DNA from: Cydia pomonella
Taxonomy: Eukaryota; Arthropoda; Insecta; Lepidoptera; Tortricidae
Assembly: GCF_033807575.1 (NCBI RefSeq)
Contig: NC_084706.1
Location: 20,932,725-20,996,724 of the forward strand
Direction of reading: 5' to 3'
DNA: 64,000 nt
Position numbers and translations under genes: made by a program. Under the pieces are notes generated by a model. It had not been told where the DNA came from and did not search any database. It was given only the letters and a program-made list of their open reading frames with translations. Shown here piece by piece: positions 31,990-44,350 of the stretch (position 1 is the first letter of the stretch; every line of letters starts with the position of its first letter).

Positions 31990-32355
31990 TATTGTTTTTT
32001 TTTTCTTATACTACGTCGGTGGCAAACAAGCATATGGCCCGCCTGATAGTAAGCAGTCTCCGTAGCCTGTTTACGCCTGCAACTACAAATGAGTTACATG
32101 CGCGTTGCCGACCCTAACAACCCTCTCTCCCCTCGTTGAGCTCTGGCAACCTTACTCACCGGCAGGAAGGAACACAACACTATGAGTAGGGTCTAGTGTT
32201 ATTTGGCTGCGGTTTTCTGTAAGGTGGAGGTACTTCCCCAGTTGGGCTCTGCTCTAGATCTGGAATGACATCCGTTGTGCTGTGCCCTATCACACAAAGC
32301 GAGATGACGTTCACAATACCCATACCTCTCTTGTGGACGTAGTTTAAGGACGTAC
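31990..32355 (+). repeat. Dispersed LINE-tail-like repeat
   Basis: TTTTTCTTATACTACGTCGG, GGTGGCAAACAAGCATATGG and CGCCTGCAACTACAAATGAG define a longer copy of a family also seen at 28896, 35085-35190 (minus) and 52160. No coding frame is preserved. Confidence 0.55.
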
Positions 32356-33239
32356 TCGGGTATGAAATGACATCATTTTAATATTGAAATGTAAATTCGA
32401 ATTGACATCCCCTGAGAATAGCTTTGCGATCCTAGCGAAATAACGGTACCCTTCTTATGACATTCCATTTCGGGAGAAAACGTTTAATTAAATCTTAACA
32501 AATCACTTTGATTTTGATGTCGATCACTTCAGCATAATATATTCTAGGTTTAATAGTCTTCGCTTTTTTTGTATTGCAAATATTGAAAAAAAAAGGAAAA
32601 CCTATAAACCTAGTTTTTCATCGTGTCAATAACATAGTAAAAAATCATGGCGAATGGAAAATGTTTCGAAGCGGAAAAACGTTTTCTCTTTTTGAATGGA
32701 CGATCACGTGGTATACTTCCCTTCTAAAAATGACATATTCGTCAACGTCTGCGTAACTTACTTTACGTACATTTATCTCGCTCTGATATGCCAGTATGAA
32801 CGAGATGCATAGATAGTAAGTTACACTTACGCTAGCAAATATATTATGCCAGTGTCAAACTCACTGAACTTCAACAGTAATGTTAAGCAAAGTCCAGCGA
32901 ATTCACATGTCATTGATTCCATGTCCCCCTGGTTTGTCCTTCACTGAAAATGTGAGGCAACCAAACCCATCTGTTTACTAGTTTTGACCTAATTGTATAC
33001 ATTTTAAGCGTATATTTAATTAAGCTATCTAATCTACATACTCAACTCATATCATTTAACTTAAATATTGGTATGTCAAATACACACGTTACTTGTTGAT
33101 AATTTGGCATTACAATGAGGCCTCTTGTCCGTTATTTCAACGGATAACGGACAGTGCTATTATAAATATTTAAAAAATGATGTAAATTAAGATCTATATA
33201 CAATTTCCATTCAATCTGAAATAAGTTTTAGCTAGGTAT
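32356..33239. other. Intergenic, no gene recognised
   Basis: A stretch near 32370-32410 resembles the palindromic repeat at 51233-51327 (CATCATTTTAATATTGAAAT, AATTCGAATTGAC). Nothing else assignable. Confidence 0.4.
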
Positions 33240-33300
33240 ATAGAGCGTACAGAGAGGAATGGAGCGCCGTCCATCACTTGGGAAAGGGCAAGCGAATGAA
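33240..33300 (+). repeat. RTE-type LINE 3'-tail fragment
   Basis: GGGAAAGGGCAAGCGAATGA matches the tail after the reverse transcriptase remnant at 25391-25534. Too short to carry coding motifs. Confidence 0.55.
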
Positions 33301-33380
33301 GATAATTTACGGAATCTTTCGACGATTCAAGAGTTTTTCGAGTACATTACAATATCAAACAAGATCCTAATTGTCGGAAC

Positions 33381-33547
33381 CTCTAGTGTTAATTTATTCG
33401 ATAGCATCACGTGACGTCTCATTTTGTATGGGATTTAGAAACAGGGTGCCAAGCGGGACGTTTTGGAAACCCAAAATGCCATACAAAATGAGACTTAACG
33501 CAAACGCGTACGTCACGTTTCGCTATCGAATAAATTTACACTAGGGG
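33381..33547. mobile_element. Snap-back MITE, copy 1 of 3
   Basis: Ends CTAGTGTTAATTTATTCGAT and ATCGAATAAATTTACACTAG. The inner arms are ...CTCATTTTGTATGGGAT and its inverse. TAACGCAAACGCGTACGTCA marks the family. Confidence 0.85.
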
Positions 33548-33817
33548 TTCAGTTCTCTTTTATTTGCAAAGCCATGTATGTTCAGTTGTACTTGTACACC
33601 TACGTCATTACTCAGATCACAGCGCTGGCAGATTTACCGACGTCCGGTGATTTGTCATCTTAGTTTTTTTACTGCATTTGTTCAGCCAGTGGATTGCTCA
33701 TGATGCTATCTCAAGAAAAACCATTTACGTCACTGACAGGACCAATAGACAATTTTGTAATCTACCTGGCCGAATCAGGTCTCACTATTTCTTATCGGTT
33801 TTGATCTTGTATTGTAG

Positions 33818-34000
33818 CCCTAGTGTAAATTTTAATCGATAGCGAGACGTGACGTACTCGTTTGCGTTAAGTCTCATTTTGTATGGGATTTTGAATTTCC
33901 AAAACGTCCCGCTTGGCGCACTGTTTCTAAATCCCATACAAAATGAGACTTAACGCAAACGCGTACGTCACGTTACGCTATCGAAAAAATGTACACTAGG
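33818..34000. mobile_element. Snap-back MITE, copy 2 of 3
   Basis: CCCTAGTGTAAATTTTAATC to GTACACTAGG. The arms GTTTGCGTTAAGTCTCATTT and AAATGAGACTTAACGCAAAC are perfect inverses. The short middle (CCAAAACGTCCCGCTTGGC) is shared with copy 1 in inverse orientation. Confidence 0.85.
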
Positions 34001-34010
34001 TGTTCTGTAC

Positions 34011-34135
34011 CCCTAGTATAAATTGATTCGATGGCGTAACGTGACGTACGCGTTTGCGTTAAGTCTCATTTTGTATGGGATTTTGAGTTTCAAAAACGTA
34101 ATTACGTTACGCCATCGAATAAATTTACACTAGGG
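34011..34135. mobile_element. Snap-back MITE, copy 3 of 3 (one arm shortened)
   Basis: CCCTAGTATAAATTGATTCG to AAATTTACACTAGGG. The left arm carries the long GTTTGCGTTAAGTCTCATTT part, while the right arm has lost its match, so the palindrome is asymmetric. Confidence 0.8.
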
Positions 34136-34515
34136 GCTCTGATGATGCCCACGCTGATTTGGGGCGCGCGAAATGCACTCGGGAGCCATGTATACTAGCC
34201 GCATAACTAACAGACGACTGAGATCATAATGTTATCTCCTTTACCTCTGTTAAGACCAACCAAGAGTGAAAGAGAAAGCATTATGACCTGACTCGCCGCT
34301 TAGTTTTGCGGCAAGTTTAGACATTTTGCTCGCACATACGGATGATTCACCGTGAGTCGTGTCAAGGTCGTGTCATAACAAGATTAAAAATTAAACAAAT
34401 TGTTTAAACAGAATCGGTTTTCTACAGTCTAACGTGACTTGTTTGGTTTATATAACAGACTTAATGTGCCCTTGACGTCGTTGACCAGAACTCTAAATAC
34501 TATCTGCTTTTATTG

Positions 34516-34595
34516 TGCAGTCAGCTGCAGAGAAAAGGTACCCCGCTGCATAGAAATTTTGCAGGGGGGTACTTTTTCTCTGCAGCTGACCGTAC
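34516..34595. mobile_element. 80-bp hairpin element, TCAGCTGCAGAGAAAA arms
   Basis: GTCAGCTGCAGAGAAAAGGT at the left is mirrored by ACTTTTTCTCTGCAGCTGAC at the right. A strong short foldback with a loop of about 20 bases. Confidence 0.75.
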
Positions 34596-36179
34596 AATCG
34601 CCTGCGCTCGCAGTGTTCCACTCTTAGTGTAGGGCCTGAGTGGACGCTCGAAGCGGAGCGTTTGGCGGGGCGTACAGCGTGGCGTCGGGCTCACAAGTGA
34701 TTTGAGCAGCGTGCACTAAGGCCGCTCCTATACGTTTCCATTTGTTTAACATGCACGCCGCACGCCCCGCTGCACGCCCAACTAGAGCGTCCTTACCTTA
34801 CACTTAGGGCGATACTCGCTTGAACACCTTGCAGGTAGGCAGTAGACAGGTATTAAGGGAATTTTGTCTTAACTGGAACACCGCGACCGCAGGCGATTGT
34901 ACCACAAGTAAAAACCGGCCAAGAGTATGTCGAGCCATGCTCAGTGTAAGGTTCCGTATTTACCCGCCCGACATAATAAACTGTCTTGAACAAAGTCTGT
35001 TAATAAGTATCATGTAGGTTGTAGGTACATAATAAGCAAAAGGGAGTATCTTTGCAGTGCTTTTTTCTATGAAAGGAAGACTTTCTGCGATAACATGTAA
35101 CACCTCTGGAGTTGCAGGCGTCCATAGGCTACGGTGACTGCTTCCCATCAGGTGGGCCGTATGCTGGTTTGCCACCGTCGTGGTATAAAAAAAAACAACG
35201 GGTTGCACTCCGGGAGTGCAGTCAGAAGTGACAACTTGAATATTAACGTTGTGCATTTTTGATATTTTGGAGAAATTGAGTAGCAGTTTTATAAAATGGG
35301 ATAGTTCTCTATTATACCTACGTAAATAAATTTAAGTGTGGATGATATTTTTAAATGCGAATTTTAGTATTAATATAAAAATATGCAGAGTAATTCATGA
35401 GACGTGAGCAGCCGTCCGTCTTACGAATTTTCAATCTGAGGGTCACGTGACCTGTCGCGAGTTTAAAATTTTTCCCCATCACAAAAAGTGCACAGCGCCG
35501 CTAAAGAAGTTTTCACTTCAAAAAACTTAACTGATTATAATCGTCTTTCAATCGCGCCTGATTTATTTTATCACGAGTTTAACACCAATTTGACACCAGC
35601 TCTTATGAACAAACGCATCACTATATAATCTGAATATTGGTTGATTAATTAATAACGAATTTTTCCTTATTTTATCAGATATGGGTTCCAGGAATCGCTT
35701 TCACAGTCTGATGCAACAATGCGACTCTCTTATCGCCTGCCAATGTAGTCCAGGAGCCGTAACACAGTTTTCAGTCTACGCATTTTAAAGAAAAAAGGTA
35801 TATAAAATTATTGACCTCATCGGAGTAAATAATGTGTGTTTCTATAGAAGATCCAGATAAAAGAGTACTATTTACATTATATATTGTGTAGTATATACCT
35901 ACCTATAGGTATATATACAACCATACTTATTTTACATATGCGTAAGTAATTGTGTCTGTTTCATTATTGTATTATTATTGACATGCATAATAATCATTGC
36001 TAATTTAGTCTACATATGTATGTATACGTCCATTTTAATGCAGGCATTAGATTAATTTATTTAATCATCAACGGTAAATCAATACTTAACCTACATTTTC
36101 TCGTGTTATACAAGTCAAGTTGCATAAGCACATTTTTTTTCATTCATTTATCCACTGACAAATAAAGCATCTAATCTAT
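34596..36179. other. Intergenic, with a minus-strand repeat fragment
   Basis: 35085-35190 is a minus-strand copy of the GGTGGCAAACAAGCATACGG repeat. 34905-34970 carries AAAAACCGGCCAAGAGTATG, a start of the dispersed repeat. The remainder is unassigned. Confidence 0.45.
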
Positions 36180-36405
36180 GGAAGGTAGAGGCAAGGAACA
36201 GAATATCCATAGGCAGAACTGTTGCAAAAGTGTCCAGCTGTCAGCTATAAATAATAGTTTCAAATCTCTCCAGAGTAGCGCTAGAGTAGCTAAGAACCTA
36301 GGCGTTATTGACGGATTGAAGTGCGCTGTCTATGATTAGATTTTTTTTTCAAGTATTCTAGCGCCACCTATTTATATTACATTTTGTGCCTTGCCTCTAC
36401 CTTGC
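36180..36405. mobile_element. MITE with AAGGTAGAGGCAAGG ends
   Basis: GAAGGTAGAGGCAAGGAACA at the left is mirrored by TGTGCCTTGCCTCTACCTTG at the right. About 225 bases. The inner part is not symmetric. Confidence 0.75.
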
Positions 36406-37269
36406 ATAATCTAATCTATTAATCTTTGAGTATTATGGATCCATCGATATTGTCGTTGATTCCGTCAACGTGAAGGTTTAGGAAGGCACTTGCTTTATGA
36501 AGACAATTATTGGACGATGATAAAGTATCCTAAATTACACCTTACCTCTTAGCCTATGCGGCACACTTCTCCATCTCAATGCTCGTAGGAATGTAAGTGA
36601 CATTACCACGCTCCGAGCACGTGCTATCACAGTAGTATTCAAATATAATCATTATCATCAACATAATAGAGTTCGATTTATTATACGTTACTTCTTACCG
36701 CAACTAACTGTGCTAAAACAATGAAATCTGGACTCTATTATAACATATCTGGGTTGAGTTTACATTGTAATATTTGGGAGTTTGGTCATTTTTTAATTGA
36801 GCTTGCGTCAAGGAAGTCGGTTTTAAATTTTCATTCATGCTTGAAAGTGCAAATAAGGTCGTACTACAGTGATACCGTACTATGTGCGTAGTTTACGGAG
36901 TTACAAGGTTAATGATCCAATGTACTTATCAGTACGGGTATCATACTCCGTCATCAGAGTTCCGATTGTTCCGAAGAATGTGTTGTCCGTGCGAGTTCCG
37001 AATAATGCGTTGTAATCAATATTCAAAAATCTTATCTGAATTTGACGTTCGGATACATCGGTGAGCGTGAGATGCACTAAATCCACAACTGCCATGCCAT
37101 AATGCGCAAAAGAATCATGTCCAATCAAGCAGAACCCAGGGTAGTTCCAACAGCATACTAAGTATGTTAGCGGATAGGCCAGACAGTCTTTCGCAAAGGC
37201 ATTGGATGTCCGCATTAATAGACCCCCATTCTGGGAATGTTTATTACTTAAATTAGAAAGTGGTATAAA
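36406..37269. other. Intergenic, no gene recognised
   Basis: Two overlapping open frames on opposite strands at 36882-37215 show no domain, and no repeat or exon is recognised. Confidence 0.35.
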
Positions 37270-37420
37270 CTCTTCCTCGCGTTATCCCGGCATCATGGGA
37301 GTCTGGGGTCCGCTTGACAACTAATCGCCTAAGACGGATCGCCTGATGGTAAGCGATTACCGGCGCCAATGGAGTCAATGGACACCAGAGGTTGTAAGTG
37401 CGTTGCCGGCCTTTAATATG
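37270..37420 (-). repeat. SINE fragment joined to other repeat pieces
   Basis: CGCGTTATCCCGGCATCATG and CTGGGGTCCGCTTGACAACT match the 3' part of the SINE at 56803-57127. It is followed by CGCCTGATGGTAAGCGATTACCGGCGCCAATGG, part of another dispersed repeat. Confidence 0.6.
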
Positions 37421-38808
37421 GGAGTACGCTCATTTCAATTTCGTAATTTGGTAATTTAGTTCTAATCTGTCAAATCGTTTTATTTATTAAAAATATATAA
37501 TATTGATAGACCGTTTATTGAGTGTTCGCAATAAATCATCCCTTCTCAGTAAAATCACGTAAATGCTAAGATGATATTCCCCTTTGCTTGTATCTGATGA
37601 GCAATTACGGAGGTTACGGAACCATACACTGAGCGTGGCCCGACATGTTCTTAGTTTGTTTCATCCACCGCGTCGTCGTCACCCGCGGGTGACATTGCCA
37701 TTTGAACTCAATATTGAAAAAGCAAGAAGGAGAAACACCGCAGATTGTTAACCAAGAAATGAAATGGTCACAGTTAACACTCTAATTTTCATTTCGAATT
37801 CGAGGAAAGTAAAATTCTTGTGTATTTAAAAAAAATTACTACGTGTAAACTTTAATAGTATGTATTTCTTGAGGGTACTTTCAATTAACAATTTAGGTAA
37901 AAGTATCGTGATTAATGGAATGGGGGGTTAAATATTAGAATGGTAATTGTAAAAGAAATCCTTTTTAACCGACTTCAATTTCATAGAAGATTTCTGTATT
38001 AGGTTGGGGCTATTTTTTATGGTATGCTTCAAAGTTTGGCTTGGCACCGACTTCAAACATATCCGTTGGTAACACATATACTTAAAAAAATGATAATATT
38101 TTGTTTTATCCTTTTTGAAGGCGGTTTACTTTTTTTTGTAAAATAACAACAACTACACACTTTCAGAGCATGAGAACTGAAAAAGTTTTTTAAACGTTTT
38201 GCTAGTTTATGATTTATAATGAGTACTGCAGTGTTCGTAAATGCATTGATATAGTTCTACCAAGAATCAGGTTTTGTCATTGCGTCGTTGTAAAGATGGA
38301 TTAAGATTGATCTTTCTTGAGATAGAGATTAGTTTCCTTGAAGTTTACCAAGTGAATAAGGCTATCACGAAAAACGGCTGAAGGAAGGATTGTGTTAAAT
38401 AAGAAAATTAAGGAAAAACGAATTTCCGACTTAATGTTTTCCTAGAAACGTATATTTTATAAAAATAGGTACTTAGTAAAAAAACTTATGGCTGTCTTTA
38501 TGGTAAGCGGCTACCGCTACCGTAGACTGGACACTTCAAACGTCCATTGAACATTCCCAATACTGGCTTATCTAAATTATGTGGTAAGCACTTTTCCAAA
38601 AGTTTTATTTGTTTCTTTTTAAGGATTTGACACAACCAATTTAAATTGAAATGTAACTATAAAGATTTAAATACATTTAGAAAAACTTAAAGTTTTCCAA
38701 ACAGCAACTTTAGCTCTGGCTTGCCTCCGAATATATTTGACGCGCCGCCACTACAACTACTTACCTATATTCTGCATTCGGATCTGCTCTACACGCTACA
38801 CTTTAAAT
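37421..38808. other. Intergenic, no gene recognised
   Basis: AT-rich, unassigned. Confidence 0.35.
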
Positions 38809-39520
38809 TAGAGATGCCACGAATTTTCGGCAACTATTTGGTATTCGGCTTATTCGGCCACTTTGCCGAATATTGATTACCTGTTGCACCTACCTAAAAT
38901 GAAAATATACACAATAAAAATAACCCAAAACCACTAAGGTAGGGTGGACATAGCTTATTTTGCTCGGGGCTAGACAAACTGTATCAGGACTCCATACAAG
39001 TGTTTGTCTTGTCCTAGTCTTACCCCACCTTACCTTATATTTAATATTTAATAATACAAATACCCGTGTATTGAGGATTTGTTGATTACAAATAAATTTA
39101 TTTTTATCATGGGTCTGATTTGATTGACTCTAACCAGGGATCGGAACCGGTTTTTTGCAAAAACATCGAAATACGAGTAACCATATATTTCGGTTTATTT
39201 TATACTCTAAATGTAGGACTCAGTTGTGTTTTCAGATAACGACTTCGTATTATTAGATTGCCTAATTAGAAATGAAGTAATTAACAAAGAACGAAAAAAT
39301 ACCGTTTTCGTTCCCATACAAAAAATACCGGTTTCCGATCCCTGACTCTAACCACATTCACTAATTCTGAGCAATAAAAATGAATCTAAGTACGTCACGT
39401 ACGTACGTTGTTGTGCTTTATTGGCGAACAGTTGACTCAAAATGTTCACATATTATGCCGAATATTCGGCGCTCCCTAATATTCGGTATTCGGCCAAAAC
39501 CACTATTCGTGGCATCTCTA
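38809..39520. mobile_element. MITE with TAGAGATGCCACGAAT ends, carrying a nested MITE
   Basis: The left end TAGAGATGCCACGAATTTTC is mirrored by CACTATTCGTGGCATCTCTA on the right. Both arms repeat the word TATTCGG(C). The flanks CTTTAAAT and TTTTAAGT may be a worn 8-bp duplication. A younger 210-bp element sits at 39135-39344. Confidence 0.75.
39135..39344. mobile_element. hAT-type MITE, CAGGGATCGG ends, nested
   Basis: Ends CAGGGATCGGAACCGG and CCGGTTTCCGATCCCTG, flanked by perfect 8-bp duplications ACTCTAAC (39127-39134 and 39345-39352). A close copy in the opposite orientation lies at 58513-58722. Confidence 0.9.
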
Positions 39521-39998
39521 TTTTAAGTTATTGTCTTAAAGAATATGTTAATACGTTTCCTCAATAACCTTCTACTCGTTGTGTTGGATTTCGTGCATGA
39601 AGCGTATTAATTTGTTTTGGCAACAGTGAACAGCCCTATTATCAAACAAATTGTGTGAGCGTTATTGCAACATAATACCTATTACGATAGCAAATCATAC
39701 TAGTTTAATAAGGCCTTGTCTTATCGGTTATCTATGTACGACACGAGCCACGTACGTAGTTATACATCATGCTGGAAAGTTTGTAGAATTACGCCAAGAT
39801 TTCATAATAAATAACATTAGGCGATCAGGACTTACATAATACAATACGTCTCGATATGTATACATAATTAAATTAAATCAACTATCAACTCAATACACAT
39901 TTTACTAATTAATATATGTAGCTACCTGATCTGGCCTTAACGTTCTCGAATTTCAATCTTCGTCGAGTCGAACGATGAATTCCGGCAGCAGCGGGGAG
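39521..39998. other. Intergenic, no gene recognised
   Basis: AT-rich, unassigned. Confidence 0.35.
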
Positions 39999-40220
39999 TA
40001 CAGTCAGCATCAAAAGTAGCTGATGAAACAACGCGCCAAAAGTATCTGATATTCCGTATAACTTTTCCAAAAGTAAATAATTTTCAAAAATTCGCGTTCA
40101 AAAATATATCTTTTACAGTCTTAGTTGTTCTATATTAAAGACATGACTTTTTGTTTAGCTGTTACAGAAAGGTATAGTTATGAAGCGTTATTTGATCCGC
40201 TACTTTTGATGCTGACTGTA
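39999..40220. mobile_element. MITE, TACAGTCAGCATCAAAAG family, best copy
   Basis: TACAGTCAGCATCAAAAGTA at the left and its exact inverse at the right, with GATGAAACAACGC and GCGTTATTTGATC as further arms. 222 bases. Related pieces are at 9431 and 30113-30346. Confidence 0.85.
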
Positions 40221-42557
40221 CTACGGGCTACGCGGGCTTACGAGGCGTAAGCAGATTAAAACTTCAGAGTAGTGAATATCAAGAAAATAAATAAATAGCT
40301 TCATTCGTGCGTCTTTAATTTTAAACCAGAAATTATAAGGCAGTCCATTAAGAAGTAATTTTCAACAACAATATAGCATTTAAGCTTTAAATAACATTAA
40401 ATTAATCTGAATTGTGGTATTCGACTATAAATAGTCGAGAAAAATTTACATGAGAAAACAAGACACAAGCGACACTGGCATAGCTTTTTCATCACCGGCC
40501 AGGGCGTGCGGTGGCTGCACCATGCAGGTTCGCCATGTTACAGCTACATTGTCTAACTATCGTCTTAAGTAATGTAGTGTAGAGATGTCCCAGTATTTGA
40601 TAAATATATCCACAATATCCTACGATCAGGGTTTTGATTTGATATTTATATGAATTTCTCACAAGATATTTCGCTATAGTTTTTGCAAATTAAATTCTGA
40701 AGGTGCTAAGATTCTAACCCAATTCCCAATACTGTGCGCCGTAAACAGTGAAGAGGAGCGCCATGAGGCAATCCTCCTCATCATGTTACCTATCTATGTC
40801 AAATAGCATATAAGCTAGGTTAGGACTGAAAAACATTGAGAACCCCTGATTTTTTTTTTTTTTATTCAGACTCAATGGTCTCCATTTGCTAGTTTGTGTA
40901 TCTTATAAGCTAGGTTATTTGTATTGGTACAAAAAATTAAATAAAAATAATAATATACATACAGTGTGTCCCTAGCCATTGGACAAAGCCGAAATGTACA
41001 TATGCATTAGGGCAAAAATACTTGATTTTCATTGCACCATGTGTTTGCTGCTGTCTTAGAAAAGATGTCCCACGGTTCATAACATAAGAGGTATATCTCT
41101 TTTTAATTTTTTAGTATCTATGTTAGTACGTAAATAATGTTTTGAAACTTAATAATTATATGTGATTTCCTCATAGGTTATGTAAAGTAGTATCTGTCAC
41201 ATGGTAGCAAAATTACGCCCACGCCGTAAATATATCATTTTGCTCCCTTTTACACATATATAGTGATATGACCCCAATAGGTAGATGGTTAAAGTTGCGG
41301 TTAATCGTCTTTGTACCTTTCAAAAAAATGGACTATCATCACATGTCAAACCAACCAAACCAACCTTAAAAGAGGGTTTTTTTTTTATAGGAAGGAGCTA
41401 TAAAAACCGTTTAAAGATGGTTTAAGTAAATCCGGTACATCATGATTCTGAAATTCAGCTCGTGCTAATACGTGACTCAAGTCATGACACGATGGAATGT
41501 CATGCGTGTCACATGACAGAAATGTGATTAAGTGCTGTTATACATACGACATACGATTGTATCAGTGAGTTTGGCAGCAATGTCAGATTGTAGAAGGCGG
41601 GCCTTGGCAACAGAAAATGGTTTAAAGTACCTACGGCCCATGGTAGGCAAATATTTAGTTTGAACGTCAAACTTTAATTAAAAACACTCACCGCGTTCAA
41701 TGCAAAAGGAATTTAAATGCATGCATTTAGTCTATGTAATGTATTAAATAAGGCCATAACTCTATTAGGTATAGGTACGAAGTCTAAGACTATAGATATT
41801 AATTTTTTTTTTAAACCTGAGACAATTTTTGGTAATTTTAAGTACGTAATATTATATGGTGTAGTTTTTAGTTTCGCCGTGCCAAAGCTGCAATTTGGCA
41901 TGGGCATATAAATCAATCACGCCGACAAAATGGTCAAATAAAAAGTAGTTTTTTTTTTTGGATTGCTCCCCTTGGCATAACGTGGGGTTTTACGCTTCAA
42001 CCCTTTGGTATAGAGCGTTATTGCATAGATTTTTCAAGAAGTCTTTCCCTTTTTGCTAAGTGAATATTTTAGGAAATGATCGCTCTGAAAAAAAAATCCC
42101 ATTGTGACTAATTTTTGAACCATGGGCCCAAAATATATGACAAATATCGCGAAAATAAAGCTTAATAAACAAATGGTAGGAGAGCACAAGAGGGATATCT
42201 TTGAGTTAGTACTTTGCAACTTTGTGACTCTGCCACTCACTGACGTATCGCTGAAATCGTCAGATTATAGAAATTTACACTTTTGTAGGGTCCACTTAAC
42301 ATCCTCTATGAATACCTATCTGACGCGCTCGAGTAATTTTTTTTTCCTAATTTTCAACCCTTTCGTATAACCACTCCGACCATGTAAACCGGCAGTTTAA
42401 CATACCCATGTTATCAGAAACATATGTTGCGCGGCTGACACTACCAATATCGGGCACGCTCGAGTAACTCATGAGTGTGATGCTTTATTTTACACTTTTA
42501 AACATTTGTAGACGTTTTCCTGGTCGCTGGGAAAGAAAATATTATACATACTTTTTT
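40221..42557. other. Intergenic, no gene recognised
   Basis: No exon is supported. It holds several poly-T runs (40851, 41373, 41803, 41948). The open frames at 41713-41916 and 42034-42370 overlap on opposite strands and carry no domain. Confidence 0.4.
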
Positions 42558-42710
42558 GACCGAAGAGCGAGGAAGCCGCCATCGCACAACATATCAGTAT
42601 TGCGATACAATGAGGAAATGCCGCCAGCATCATTGGTACAATGCCTCAAGGGCCTATTATAGATATAAGCTAGTTATATTGTTATTGTAAATATATATCT
42701 TTTTTTTCTT
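42558..42710 (+). pseudogene. 3' end of the endonuclease-type retroelement (fragment 2)
   Basis: CAACATATCAGTATTGCGAT encodes QHISIAI, then CAA TGA replaces the family's Gln-Arg, so the conserved Arg codon CGA has become a stop. GGAAATGCCGCC resumes GNAA, ending MPQGPIIDIS and a stop at 42671. It shares C-terminus and 3' tail with fragment 1 at 15.5 kb. Upstream of about 42558 the match ends. Confidence 0.75.
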
Positions 42711-43479
42711 CTTAGCATCTAAACTTACGAATCCAATCTCTCTACGACACTCGAGTAACTATACATTTAGCATCGCCGGCTCTCCTGCTATAAGGAAGAG
42801 GCCTGGGTTTCGGATATCTTTTGTACTGGTCTTTTAAATAAATAAACTGATTGAGCTTAATACTTAAATTAAAACTATGCGTTTACGTTCATGGCGTTTT
42901 ACGTTCAAAAGTTTACTACAATCATTATTTGTTCCTTATTTCAAATAAATAAATCTTGAAAACTTATCTGTCTCTAGATATCGTCAATGGACCGGCCTCC
43001 TCGATAATTTCCCGGTACGTCTATGGTCGCTCCGTATCCTGGAGCGCCTGATTTCTAAAGTTCGATAAGGTTGACGGCGCCTTGAGGGTTTTCCCCTTCG
43101 GTTCCTGCTCTGTAGTAGCTCAGTGGGAATTCCTTTCCTACCTTCAGTTAGTGGAAAACAGCATTATTGCATGTCGCGTCAGATAGCGAGGTCTGATCAA
43201 AGATTTCAGCTGCACAGAACCGACAATGTGTTATTGCTTATATACATAGTAATAGTAGTAAAACTCTTTAGTGTACAAAAATGAAAACAAAACAGGTAAT
43301 AAAACACTCTTCTTTAGTACAAAGGCGAACTTTTAAACGACCTCTTGATTGTTCAAAAACGAATGAATAAGTTGCATATTTCATATAATGTGGGGCATAG
43401 TAATCAAACGCATTTTGAGTTGTTTCCTTATGTTAGCTGGTAGAATTGACTTTTAAATGATGATTTTGAATAGTAATAT

Positions 43480-43960
43480 TTTATTACGTTTAATTCGCTC
43501 CTTTTTCAGGGAGTTAGGGCGACGCCTGCGAGAGAGGGGCTGCGATCCTCGCTCTGGGTCGTATCTGGTTCAACAGGTCTCCATTGCGGTTCAGCGAGGA
43601 AACGCAGCGGGAATAATGGGGACCTTTGAGCCAGGTACGATCCAGGGGGGATTATTTTAGATTTAGTTTTATAGTTTATAGATTAAATATTATTTTATAT
43701 ATAATTAATTTTAACGTATTTATTTAACAATGTAGTCTAGATTTTAACAGTAATGAATTGTAATTGATTGTATCTAATTTGAAATTTCGGATGTTTTTAT
43801 TATTTTATTTTAATTTATTAGACAATAATTTTGTTCTAATCTTAGAATAGTTAATTTAAATTAAGTAAGGATTTTTTTGTACTTATTTTTTGTGGCAATA
43901 AAGCATTTTTTGTAATTCATGAATGGGAAAGATAATGTTAACATTTTGTATACTTTACAA
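43480..43960 (+). pseudogene. 3' end of the endonuclease-type retroelement (fragment 3)
   Basis: An open frame to 43660 reads LGRRLRERGCDPRSGSYLVQ, QVSIAVQRGNAAGIMGTF and a short tail. The last 55 codons are free of damage. Upstream the homology stops abruptly near 43480 (5' truncation). The AT-rich 3' region includes AATAAA near 43898. The C-terminal tail (EPGTIQGGLF) differs from fragments 1 and 2, so it is another subfamily. Confidence 0.8.
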
Positions 43961-44019
43961 TAAAACTTTGATTCATTATTCGTTTAATTTAATTTGATTA
44001 GATTTTTTATTTTTATTTC

Positions 44020-44240
44020 ATGGTTAGTATTTTCCTCACGTTGGTGAGGTGTAAAATGTTATGTTTCACTCGGAGGCCAAGTTTGTTTAAGTATCGTGCC
44101 TTAAAACCCTCGCAACACTCAAAATTCCACTTCTCGAACCATTCACTACGCTCGTGGTTCAATCTTAGAATCTTTCGTTTGCTCGGATATCAATAGTAGC
44201 ACGAGAGGTTAAACAACAATAACTTTGCCCCCTTGTAAAA
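44020..44240. repeat. Dispersed repeat fragment
   Basis: CCTCACGTTGGTGAGG (44034-44049) and CTTTGCCCCCTTGTAAAACA belong to a dispersed family. Related GTTTTTCATCACACTTG pieces are at 19913-19955, 48927-48965 and 55537-55590. No coding frame. Confidence 0.4.
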
Positions 44241-44350
44241 CAAATAACGATTGTCAATCTACATACAATTCCTTATGAAAATATATCCACTTATGTCCTT
44301 TTCAAGATTAACAGTGGAATGTATGTGAAAGTCTCATTAAATTTTTATAG

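Noticed and set aside
41713..42370. Open frames on both strands near 42 kb
   Set aside because: They overlap on opposite strands, and their composition follows AT content. No domain is seen.
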